Assembly (NCBI GenBank): GCA_015521945.1 | Contig: WANG01000113.1 | Span: forward strand, 1-22,221 | Origin: Candidatus Hydrothermarchaeota archaeon | GTDB lineage: Archaea > Hydrothermarchaeota > Hydrothermarchaeia > Hydrothermarchaeales > BMS3B | Length of the DNA stretch: 22,221 bases | Reading direction: 5' to 3' | In this document: positions 7,481 through 14,660 of the stretch, one piece after another | How positions within the stretch are numbered: position 1 is the stretch's first letter | Layout: each line of letters starts with the position of its first letter | Notes under the pieces: generated by a model | Database searches by the model: none | What the model was told of the DNA's origin: nothing | What the model saw: only the letters and a program-made list of their open reading frames with translations | Made by a program: the position numbers and the translations under genes

Positions 7481-8875
7481 ATGCTATACAACACCCTGTC
7501 AAGGAGGAAGGAGAGGTTTGTGCCCCTGAGAGAGGGCGAGGTCAGGATGTACACCTGCGGGCCCACGGTGTACGACTACGCCCACATAGGCAACTTCAGA
7601 GCCTACGTGTTCCAGGACCTGCTGCGGAGGTGGCTGAGGTACTCGGGGTACAGGGTCGTGCAGGTGATGAACATCACAGACGTGGACGACAAAACTATAG
7701 CAAGAAGCAGGGCAGAGGGGGTGAGCCTCTCCGAGTACACCAAGAGGTACGAGCGGGCTTTCTTTGAGGACCTGGAGAGGCTGAACATAGAGAGGGCGGA
7801 GCACTACCCCAGAGCCACGGAGCACATCCAGGACATGGTTGAGCTGATTCAGAGGCTGATGGAGAAGGGGTACGCCTACCGCGGGGAGGACGGGAGCATC
7901 TACTACGACATCTCAAGGTTCAGGGAGTACGGGAAGCTCTCCAAGCTGAGGGTGGATTCGCTGATGCCCGGAGCCAGGGTGAAGCACGACGAGTACGCCA
8001 AGGAGGAGGCTCGCGACTTTGCCCTGTGGAAGGCATGGAGCGAGGAGGACGGGGATGTTTACTGGGACACCCCCTTGGGCAGGGGGAGACCCGGGTGGCA
8101 CATTGAGTGCAGCGCCATGTGCATGCGCTACTTGGGGGAGACCATTGACATCCACGCCGGCGGGGTTGACCTGATATTCCCCCACCACGAAAACGAGATA
8201 GCCCAGAGCGAGGCGGCAACCGGCAAGAGCTTCGTGCGCTACTGGGTGCACAACGAGCACCTGCTGGTGGAGGGGAGGAAGATGAGCAAGCGCTACGGAA
8301 ACTACTACACCCTCAGGGACCTGCTTGAGATGGGGTACGAGCCCATGGGAATCCGCTACCTGCTGCTGGCGACGCACTACCGCAGGAAGCTGAACTTCAC
8401 CTTTAAGGCGCTGGAGGATGCGGAGAGGACGGTGAGGAGGCTGGAGGAGGTGATGCAGCGGCTGGAGGAGTACTCCCCGGAGGGGGAGAAGCCCACCGAG
8501 CTCAGCGTGGAGGTTGAGAGGGGCAGGAGGGAGTTTGAGAGGGCGATGAACGATGACATAGACACCCCCGCAGCCCTCGCGGCGGTCTTCAGGGTGCTCC
8601 GCCACGCCAACAGGGGGCTGAGCGAGGGCAGCGCCAGCAGGGCGGATGTGGAGGCTCTAAGGGGGTTCTTCAGGGACTTCAACAGGGTGTTCGGGGTTGT
8701 GCGTGAGCGGCGGGAGGAGCTTCCTCCCGAGGTGATGAGGCTGATACGTGAGCGTGAGGAGGCGAGGAGGCGCAGGGACTACGCCACCGCCGACCGGCTG
8801 AGGGAGGAGCTGCTCAGGCGGGGCATCGCCGTGGAGGACACGCCGCAGGGTACGAGATGGCGCAGGGTGGCGTAG
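7481..8875 (+). CDS. cysS: Cysteinyl-tRNA synthetase
   Basis: A 464-residue class I aminoacyl-tRNA synthetase that charges tRNA-Cys. Seen are the CGPTVYDYAHIGNFR block (zinc ligand Cys26, HIGN 35-38), the further zinc-site block WHIECSAMC (Cys210) and FPHHENEIAQSEA (His235), and the KMSKS loop. Here the loop reads KMSKRYGN, with Arg replacing the final Ser, a variation that need not harm function. The C-terminal helical region ends in the usual RREEARRRRDYATADRLREEL segment. A TTG at 7469 overlapping the purE stop (TTGA) would add four residues and has a GAGAGG upstream. I prefer the ATG because MLYNTL matches the family's N-terminus. An intact CysS suggests that the SepRS/SepCysS route is not essential here. 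Confidence 0.95.
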   Translation: MLYNTLSRRKERFVPLREGEVRMYTCGPTVYDYAHIGNFRAYVFQDLLRRWLRYSGYRVVQVMNITDVDDKTIARSRAEGVSLSEYTKRYERAFFEDLERLNIERAEHYPRATEHIQDMVELIQRLMEKGYAYRGEDGSIYYDISRFREYGKLSKLRVDSLMPGARVKHDEYAKEEARDFALWKAWSEEDGDVYWDTPLGRGRPGWHIECSAMCMRYLGETIDIHAGGVDLIFPHHENEIAQSEAATGKSFVRYWVHNEHLLVEGRKMSKRYGNYYTLRDLLEMGYEPMGIRYLLLATHYRRKLNFTFKALEDAERTVRRLEEVMQRLEEYSPEGEKPTELSVEVERGRREFERAMNDDIDTPAALAAVFRVLRHANRGLSEGSASRADVEALRGFFRDFNRVFGVVRERREELPPEVMRLIREREEARRRRDYATADRLREELLRRGIAVEDTPQGTRWRRVA

Positions 8876-8918
8876 CAGATAATGGTTCTGAGGTTAATGG
8901 GCGGAGTTAAATGGGGTG

Positions 8919-9203
8919 ATGCGCGTGGTTGATAAGGAGGCAGTTGTAAAGGCGCTGAAGGAGATTATAGACCCGCACACCGGCATAAGCGTGTACGATA
9001 TGGGGCTGATAAAGGACCTGAAGATTGAGGGCGATGAGGTTTCCCTCACCTTCGTGCCGTCTTCGCCCTTCTGCCCCCTGGGTGTGCAGCTCAGCACCCA
9101 GATAAAGCAGAAGGTTGAGGCTGTGGAGGGCGTGAAGAAGGCGAAGGTTAAGGTCTCCGGACACGTTCAGGAGAAGGAACTCAACGAGATGCTGTGCAGG
9201 TAG
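8919..9203 (+). CDS. MIP18/DUF59-family Fe-S assembly protein
   Basis: A 94-residue protein of the MIP18 (DUF59, SufT/PaaD-like) family, whose members help to insert or mature iron-sulfur clusters. The helix leading to DPHTGISVYDMGLIKDL matches the family's DPE-SVVDLGLI block. The FVPSSPFCPLG loop carries the conserved cysteine, and the C-terminal VKVSGHVQ strand is typical. The downstream genes encode an Fe-S protein with two non-cubane cluster domains and a flavoprotein, so a role in maturing that complex is a reasonable inference. A GTG at 8916 directly before the ATG is an alternative start; a GGAG lies about 12 bases upstream. The 40-base gap after cysS may hold a separate promoter, but I see no convincing TATA box. 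Confidence 0.88.
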   Translation: MRVVDKEAVVKALKEIIDPHTGISVYDMGLIKDLKIEGDEVSLTFVPSSPFCPLGVQLSTQIKQKVEAVEGVKKAKVKVSGHVQEKELNEMLCR

Positions 9204-9206
9204 AGT

Positions 9207-10055
9207 ATGCGCAGGGTGAAGCTCTGCCCTCCGGGTCTGGAGGTGCTGAGGCTTAACGTGCTCAGGAGCGGGAACGTTGCCAACTTCCCGAACTCGGAGA
9301 GGGCAATGTGGGCGGAGTTCATGCCGTCTCCGCCTAAGGGGCTGATGAAGCGCAGGGCTGAGGTTGTTTACTTCGTGGGGTGCATGGCGAGCTTCTCACC
9401 GCAGGTGCAGGACATTCCAGCAGCCCTCGTGCAGCTCATGGAGAAGGCTGAGGTGGACTTCACGATTCTGGGGGAGCAGGAGCACTGCTGCGGGTATCCG
9501 CTGCTGGTGGGGGGCATGGATGAGGAGGTGGAGAGGCTCATTGAGCACAATACAAGAGCTATAGAGCGCACAGGCGCCAGCAGGGTGGTGTTCTCCTGCC
9601 CGAGCTGCTACCGGACCTTCAGGGAGGTTTACACCCTGGACGCCGAGGTTGTGCACCACACCCAGTTTCTGCTTGAGCTGGTGGAGGAGGGCAGGCTGTG
9701 CCCGAGAAAGCTTGAGCTCACGGCGGTTTACCACGACCCCTGCGACCTGGGGAGGCACTCGGGGGTGTATGAGGAGCCCAGGAGGCTTGTCAGGCGCTTC
9801 TGCATGCTCAGGGAGCTTCCCAGAGCAAAGGAGGTGGCGCCCTGCTGCGGGGGCGGGGGAGACGTGGAGACGGTCAATCCCGAGCTGGTTGAGAGGATAT
9901 CCCGCTCCGCCGTTGCGGAGGCTGCTGGGGCTGGAGTGGTGCTGACCGCGTGCCAGCAGTGCAAGCGGGTGCTGCGCAGGGGCGCCAGAGATGCCGGGCT
10001 GGGGGTTGAGGTTAGGGATGTGGCTGAGGTGATGCTGGAGGCGCTGGAGCGGTGA
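9207..10055 (+). CDS. Two-CCG-domain Fe-S protein (HdrB/GlcF-like), no ferredoxin domain
   Basis: A 282-residue protein with two complete cysteine-rich CCG domains, as in heterodisulfide reductase HdrB/HdrD, GlcF and LldE. The first is C59-X34-C94C95-X35-C131xxC134; the second is C179-X33-C213C214-X34-C249xxC252. In HdrB such motifs bind non-cubane [4Fe-4S] clusters. The usual N-terminal 2x[4Fe-4S] ferredoxin domain of GlcF/HdrD is absent: the protein opens directly with the LNVLRSGNVANFPNSERAMWAE linker that normally follows it. The start ATG lies 3 bases after the MIP18 stop, and the end overlaps the FAD subunit gene as GTGA. Probable role: passing electrons from the flavin subunit to a quinone or thiol-disulfide acceptor. 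Confidence 0.88.
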   Translation: MRRVKLCPPGLEVLRLNVLRSGNVANFPNSERAMWAEFMPSPPKGLMKRRAEVVYFVGCMASFSPQVQDIPAALVQLMEKAEVDFTILGEQEHCCGYPLLVGGMDEEVERLIEHNTRAIERTGASRVVFSCPSCYRTFREVYTLDAEVVHHTQFLLELVEEGRLCPRKLELTAVYHDPCDLGRHSGVYEEPRRLVRRFCMLRELPRAKEVAPCCGGGGDVETVNPELVERISRSAVAEAAGAGVVLTACQQCKRVLRRGARDAGLGVEVRDVAEVMLEALER

Positions 10056-11383
10056 GCTTGGAGGAGCTGTTCTCCTTCATGGACTCCCGCAGGGTGCTCA
10101 CCGCGGAGGAGGAGCGGGTTCTCTACTCCTACGACGCCGCCCCCAGGAGGTGCATGCCTGAGGTGGTGCTGCGCCCCGTGGATGAGGAGGAGGTGGTGGA
10201 GATAGTGAGGGTGTGCACCGAGGAGGAGGTGGGGCTCACACCCAGGGGCGCGGGCACCAGCCTGTGCGGCGCCTCCGTTGCTTCTGGCGGGAGGCATGCG
10301 GTGGTTGACTTCACCCTGATGAACCGCATCTTAGAGGTGGATGAGGACAACAGGTACGTGCTGGCTGAGCCGGGGGTGGTTTACCAGGAGCTCAACAGGG
10401 CGCTTGAGGGGTACGGGCTGTTCTTCCCGCCAGACCCTGCCAGCGGGAGCGTGTGCACCATCGGCGGGATGGTGGCAATGAACAGCTCGGGGATGAGGGC
10501 CGTGAGGTACGGCACCACCAGGGAGTACGTTGCCAGCCTGAGGGTGGCTGTGGCAGAGGGTAAGGTGCTCTCCCTGGGCGGGAGGTACATGAAGTCCTCC
10601 TCGGGGTACGACCTGCTCGGGCTCTTCGTGGGCAGCGAGGGCACCCTGGGGGCTTTCACCGAGATAGGGCTGAGGGTGCTGCCAAAGCCGGAGCACTCCA
10701 GGGTGGTGGGGGCGGAGTTTGAGACCCCGGAGCAGGCGTGCAGGGCCGTGCTGCCCCTGCTCAGGCGCACCCGCACCCTCTCGGTGGTGGAGCTCATGGA
10801 CGCACGGGTTGTAAGAGCCACCGGCGGGGAGGAGGCGCTCTCGGGGTGGCAGGGGGGAGCCGTGCTGGTGTGCGAGAGCGAGGGGTTCAGGGAGGAGGAG
10901 GTTGAGGAGGAGGTGAGGATAGCGGCGGAGGTGCTCCAGCGCCACGGGGGCAGGGTGCTTGAGGCGGATGCGGAGCAGGTGTGGGGGTGCAGGAGGGGTG
11001 CGCTTCCGGCGCTGGCGGAGCTGGCTGAGAACCTGCTGCTTGAGGACGTAACCGTGCCCGTGAGTGAGCTGCCCGGAATGCTCCGTGGGATTGAGGAGGT
11101 GTCAGAGAGGTATGGGGTTGAGATAGCGGTGTTCGGGCACGCGGGTGATGGCAACCTGCACCCCACCTTCCTGTGGGATGGGGAGGATGCTCCCGAGGAG
11201 GCTGTGGAGGAGCTGTTCAGGCGGTGCATCGCCTTGGGGGGCACCCTCTCGGGAGAGCACGGAATCGGCACCGAGAAGCGCAGGTTCATGAGGTTTGAGC
11301 ACGGCAGCGCTCTGGAGCTGATGCGCACCATCAAGCAGGCGGTTGACCCCAGAGGGGTGTTCAACCCGGGAAAGGTGGTGTGA
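10052..11383 (+). CDS. GlcD-like FAD-linked oxidase (D-lactate/2-hydroxyacid dehydrogenase)
   Basis: A 443-residue FAD flavoprotein of the vanillyl-alcohol-oxidase superfamily. The N-terminal PCMH FAD-binding domain (about 35-215) includes PRGAGTSLCGAS and DPASGSVCTIGGMVAMNSSG. The C-terminal cap domain has the FGHAGDGNLHPT metal/substrate motif, GEHGIGTEKR and VDPRGVFNPGK. Relatives include GlcD, D-lactate dehydrogenase and 2-hydroxyglutarate dehydrogenase; the exact substrate cannot be read from the sequence. It starts with GTG overlapping the stop of the CCG-domain protein by 4 bases, strongly indicating a two-subunit enzyme. A GGAG sequence precedes the start. Confidence 0.92.
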   Translation: MSLEELFSFMDSRRVLTAEEERVLYSYDAAPRRCMPEVVLRPVDEEEVVEIVRVCTEEEVGLTPRGAGTSLCGASVASGGRHAVVDFTLMNRILEVDEDNRYVLAEPGVVYQELNRALEGYGLFFPPDPASGSVCTIGGMVAMNSSGMRAVRYGTTREYVASLRVAVAEGKVLSLGGRYMKSSSGYDLLGLFVGSEGTLGAFTEIGLRVLPKPEHSRVVGAEFETPEQACRAVLPLLRRTRTLSVVELMDARVVRATGGEEALSGWQGGAVLVCESEGFREEEVEEEVRIAAEVLQRHGGRVLEADAEQVWGCRRGALPALAELAENLLLEDVTVPVSELPGMLRGIEEVSERYGVEIAVFGHAGDGNLHPTFLWDGEDAPEEAVEELFRRCIALGGTLSGEHGIGTEKRRFMRFEHGSALELMRTIKQAVDPRGVFNPGKVV

Positions 11384-11391
11384 GCTTAACC

Positions 11392-11399
11392 TATATATA
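11392..11399 (+). promoter_or_regulatory. TATA box, leaderless start for the membrane protein/thrC operon
   Basis: TATATATA centred about 26 bases before the ATG at 11422, just after the stop of the FAD oxidase gene. The spacing matches archaeal transcription starting exactly at the start codon, and no ribosome site precedes that ATG. This favours ATG 11422 over the in-frame GTG at 11380. Confidence 0.7.
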
Positions 11400-11421
11400 C
11401 CCTGGCATCAATCCCTCCATT

Positions 11422-12231
11422 ATGGGTGCTGTGAAGTGCGCGGGTGATACCCTGCGAATGCTGCCGTCCCAGGAGCTGCTGGTACCTGCCCTGGTTTACA
11501 CCATACTCTCCCTGCCAACCCTGCTGCAGAGCTTCTCGGGCTCCACGAGCTCCGCAGGAGTCGCCGCCGAGGTGGCATACGGGGTGCTCCTGTGGCTGGT
11601 TGCACCCTTCTTCACCGCCGGGATAATGGGGGTGGCTCTTGAGGCGAGGAGGGGCAACGCCACCTTCTCCACCTTCTTCCAGTTTGCAAGGGAGAGGTAC
11701 CTCAACCTGCTCATCGCAACGGTGGTCGTGGTCATAGCAGCCCTGGGGGTCGCCATGGTGGCTCTGCTGGGGGGCATGGTTGCCTACCTGGGGGGGAAGA
11801 TGGTGTCCGAGCAGGCTGGTGTCATAGCGGTGGCGCTCTTCCTGATGCTCTTCGGCATCCTGGTGATAGCCGCTGCTGTGCTCTTCAGCTTCTACGACGC
11901 CTGCGTGGTGGTTGAGGCTTCCGACCCCCTCTCCGCCTTCGCCTGCAGCATGAGGTTCGTGAGGTCAAACCTGGTGCACGTTCTGGCGTTCTTCGTGCTC
12001 GCCATCGCCATACTCATCCTCCTCTCCCTGCCGAACGCTGTGGCGATGCTCTACTACCTGCTCACCTCCCTGCCAGAGGTGTCCGCGAGCCTGCTTGAGG
12101 GCGGCAGCATGCCCAAGCCGGAGTTCGGCACGGCTGTGCTGCTCATCCTCGGATACATAATCACGAACACCCTTGTGACGGCGTTTCTTCCCGCCTACAA
12201 GGCTGTGTTCTACTCCAACCTAAGGAGGTAG
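11422..12231 (+). CDS. Multi-spanning membrane protein of unknown function
   Basis: A 269-residue, strongly hydrophobic protein with about six predicted membrane helices (roughly residues 20-36, 48-75, 95-126, 134-163, 184-208 and 230-258). Between helices 4 and 5 is an amphipathic stretch (SDPLSAFACSMRFVRSN) of the kind found in archaeal DUF4013/GDPD-membrane-domain-like proteins; I cannot assign a family firmly. Start at ATG 11422 is chosen from the TATA spacing; an in-frame GTG at 11380 overlapping the preceding stop would place the start before the promoter. Threonine synthase follows after a GGAGG ribosome site embedded at this gene's end, so they are co-transcribed, although no functional link is evident. 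Confidence 0.8.
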   Translation: MGAVKCAGDTLRMLPSQELLVPALVYTILSLPTLLQSFSGSTSSAGVAAEVAYGVLLWLVAPFFTAGIMGVALEARRGNATFSTFFQFARERYLNLLIATVVVVIAALGVAMVALLGGMVAYLGGKMVSEQAGVIAVALFLMLFGILVIAAAVLFSFYDACVVVEASDPLSAFACSMRFVRSNLVHVLAFFVLAIAILILLSLPNAVAMLYYLLTSLPEVSASLLEGGSMPKPEFGTAVLLILGYIITNTLVTAFLPAYKAVFYSNLRR

Positions 12232-12234
12232 GCT

Positions 12235-13458
12235 ATGAAGGTGGCTCTCAGGTGCATCTCCTGCAGCAGAACCTACTCCCAGGAGACCAGAAGCTACACC
12301 TGCCCGGAGTGCTCGGGGCTGCTTGAGGTGTGCATGGACCTTGAGGAGGTCACCCTGACTAAGGGCATGCTTGAGCGGCGCAGCTTCACCCTGTGGAGGT
12401 ACCGCGAGCTCATGCCGGTGATGGACCACACGAAGGTGGTGACCCTGAGGGAGGGTGGCACCCCCCTGTACCGCTCCCCGGAGATTGCGGAGTACACGGG
12501 GGTGAGGGAGGTTTACATAAAGAACGAGGGCGCAAACCCCACGGGGTCCTTCAAGGACAGGGGGATGACGGTGGGGGTTACCAAGGCGATTGAGTTCGGG
12601 GCGAGCGCCGTGGGGTGCGCCTCCACAGGGAACACCTCAGCCTCCCTCTCCGCCTACGCCGCCAGGGCTGGAATCCCGTGCCTCGTGCTGCTGCCTGCTG
12701 GGAAAATCGCCTTGGGTAAGCTGGCTCAGGCGGTGCTGCACGGTGCCACCGTGGTGGGGATAAGGGCGAACTTTGATGTGGCGCTCTCCCTGATAAAGGA
12801 GGCGTGCGCGAGGTACGGGGTGTACCTGCTGAACTCAATCAACCCCTGGAGGCTGGAGGGGCAGAAGAGCTGCGGGTTTGAGATTGCGGAGCAGCTGGGG
12901 TTTGAGGTGCCCGACAGGGTTGTGGTGCCCATGGGCAACTGCGGCAACATCTCGGCTATATGGAAGGGGTTCCGGGAGTTCAGAAGCCTCGGGCTTATAG
13001 AGGAGCTGCCCGCGATGACGGGGATTCAGGCTGAGGGCGCCTCTCCCGTGGTGGAGGCTTTCAGGGCGGGGAGGGACGAGATAGTGCCGGTTAAGGAGCC
13101 CGAGACCTTGGCAACCGCAATAAGGATAGGCGCCCCCGTGAATGCCCCCAAGGCGCTCAGGGCGATAAGGGAGAGCGGGGGGTATGCGGAGAGCGTGACG
13201 GACGCCGAAATCCTGGAGGCGCAGAAGCTTCTCGCCAGGTGCGCGGGCGTGGGGGTGGAGCCAGCAAGCGCCGCCAGCGTGGCGGGGCTGAAGAAGCTGG
13301 TTGAGGAGGGGGTGGTGGACAGGAGCGAGCGGGTGGTGTGCGTGACCACGGGGCATGCGCTCAAGGACCCCGAGATAATATTCTCAAAGTACGAGAAGCC
13401 CCTGGAAATTGAGCCGAGCATACTTGAGCTCGGGAAGATTATCGCACAGAGGGCATGA
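12235..13458 (+). CDS. thrC: Threonine synthase
   Basis: A PLP enzyme that converts O-phosphohomoserine to threonine; 407 residues. An N-terminal zinc ribbon (C7/C10 and C23/C26) precedes the fold-type II core, as in archaeal ThrC. The PLP lysine is K107 in NPTGSFKDRGM, followed by ASTGNTSASLSAYAAR for the phosphate/substrate region, and the phosphate-binding loop VVPMGNCGNISA. The C-terminal GVEPASAAS and TGHALKD are conserved in ThrC. ATG 12235 lies 7 bases after GGAGG. The stop overlaps the next ATG (ATGA), coupling it to the ApgM-like gene. Confidence 0.96.
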   Translation: MKVALRCISCSRTYSQETRSYTCPECSGLLEVCMDLEEVTLTKGMLERRSFTLWRYRELMPVMDHTKVVTLREGGTPLYRSPEIAEYTGVREVYIKNEGANPTGSFKDRGMTVGVTKAIEFGASAVGCASTGNTSASLSAYAARAGIPCLVLLPAGKIALGKLAQAVLHGATVVGIRANFDVALSLIKEACARYGVYLLNSINPWRLEGQKSCGFEIAEQLGFEVPDRVVVPMGNCGNISAIWKGFREFRSLGLIEELPAMTGIQAEGASPVVEAFRAGRDEIVPVKEPETLATAIRIGAPVNAPKALRAIRESGGYAESVTDAEILEAQKLLARCAGVGVEPASAASVAGLKKLVEEGVVDRSERVVCVTTGHALKDPEIIFSKYEKPLEIEPSILELGKIIAQRA

Positions 13459-14627
13459 AGTGCATCGTTGTGGTCGGGGACGGAATGGCTGACTACCCCC
13501 TGGAAGAGCTCGGCGGGAGAACCCCCTTGGAGGAGGCTGATACCCCCAACCTTGACCACGTCGCCTCGCGTGGCATCTGCGGGCTTGTCAGGACGATACC
13601 CGAGGGGATGCCCCCGGGCTCTGACATAGCGAACCTGAGCATAATGGGGTACGACCCCCTTAAAGTTTACACGGGAAGGGCGCCCCTTGAGGCTCTTAGC
13701 CTCGGCGTTGAGCTCGGCAATAAGGTGGCTTTCAGGTGCAACTTCGTGAGCGTTGAGGATGGCGTGCTTGCCGACTTCACCGCCGGGCATATAAGCACGG
13801 ACGAGGCGAGGGAGCTGGTGGAGGCGCTCAACTCAGAGTTCTCCCAGGAGGGGAGGTTCTTCACGGGGCTGGGGTACAGGCACCTGTTCGTGTGCGGGTA
13901 CGGAGAGGGGGTGAGAACGACGCCGCCCCACGACATAGTGGGGGAGAGGATTCAGGGGTACCTTCCGGAGGGTGGCGGGGACGCGGAGAGGCTCAGGGAG
14001 CTCATGCTGCGCTCTAAGGAGGTGCTGGAGGCTCACGAGGTTAACCTGCGCAGGGCAGAGGCTGGAAAGAGGAGGGCGAACATGATATGGCTGTGGGGGC
14101 AGGGGAGGAAGCCAAGCATGAAGCCCTTCAGGAGCATCTACGGGGTTGAGGGTGCGGTTATATCGGCGGTTGACTTGGTGAAGGGCATAGGTGTTGCCGC
14201 GGGGATGAGGCGGGTGGAGGTGCCGGGTGCCACGGGGTACTACGACACCAATTACGAGGGTAAGGCGGAGCACGCCCTCGCGGCGCTTGAGGAGGTGGAG
14301 TACTGCTACGTGCACGTGGAGGCGCCCGATGAGGCGGGGCACGAGGGGGATGCGGAGCTGAAGGTGAGGTGCATAGAGGAGCTGGACAGGAGGCTGCTGG
14401 GCAGGGTGCTTGACGGGTGCGGGGAGGAGGTTGCTGTGGCGGTGCTTCCCGACCACCCCACGCCCGTGAGGGTGCGAACCCACACCTCAGACCCAGTGCC
14501 CGTGGCGGTGCTCCACCCTGGGCTAAGGGACGATGTCAGGTGCTTCTCTGAGAGAGCCTGCGCCAAGGGCGGGCTGGGCATGATGCAGGCTAAGGAGCTG
14601 AACCACCTGCTCCTGCGCCACCGATAG
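13455..14627 (+). CDS. apgM: ApgM-like enzyme: phosphoglycerate mutase or homoserine kinase
   Basis: A 390-residue member of the alkaline-phosphatase superfamily, archaeal-type cofactor-independent phosphoglycerate mutase group (COG3635). Metal and nucleophile residues are in place: D9 in VVVGDGMADYP, S62 in GSDIANLSIMGYDP, DEAGHEGD, and DHPTP with HTSDPVPV near the end. The standard reading is interconversion of 3- and 2-phosphoglycerate in glycolysis/gluconeogenesis. However, the gene overlaps the threonine synthase stop by 4 bases. Members of this superfamily have been reported to act as homoserine kinase beside threonine genes in some bacteria, and no classical thrB is in the window. The sequence alone does not decide between the two. 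Confidence 0.9.
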   Translation: MKCIVVVGDGMADYPLEELGGRTPLEEADTPNLDHVASRGICGLVRTIPEGMPPGSDIANLSIMGYDPLKVYTGRAPLEALSLGVELGNKVAFRCNFVSVEDGVLADFTAGHISTDEARELVEALNSEFSQEGRFFTGLGYRHLFVCGYGEGVRTTPPHDIVGERIQGYLPEGGGDAERLRELMLRSKEVLEAHEVNLRRAEAGKRRANMIWLWGQGRKPSMKPFRSIYGVEGAVISAVDLVKGIGVAAGMRRVEVPGATGYYDTNYEGKAEHALAALEEVEYCYVHVEAPDEAGHEGDAELKVRCIEELDRRLLGRVLDGCGEEVAVAVLPDHPTPVRVRTHTSDPVPVAVLHPGLRDDVRCFSERACAKGGLGMMQAKELNHLLLRHR

Positions 14628-14628
14628 G

Positions 14629-14635
14629 TATTTAA
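14629..14635 (+). promoter_or_regulatory. TATA box of the PAN-tmcA operon
   Basis: TATTTAA begins two bases after the ApgM stop and is centred 26-29 bases before the GTG/ATG pair at 14658/14661. No Shine-Dalgarno sequence lies between, again consistent with a leaderless transcript. Confidence 0.6.
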
Positions 14636-14660
14636 CTGCCCCTGCCCAAGCTTATTAGTG

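Noticed and set aside
7913..8605. A 230-codon minus-strand frame across cysS
   Set aside because: Shadow of cysteinyl-tRNA synthetase; no ribosome site or family resemblance.
11380..11421. GTG start overlapping the FAD oxidase stop for the membrane protein
   Set aside because: The TATA box lies downstream of it and its spacing points to ATG 11422; the extra residues would be encoded across the promoter itself.
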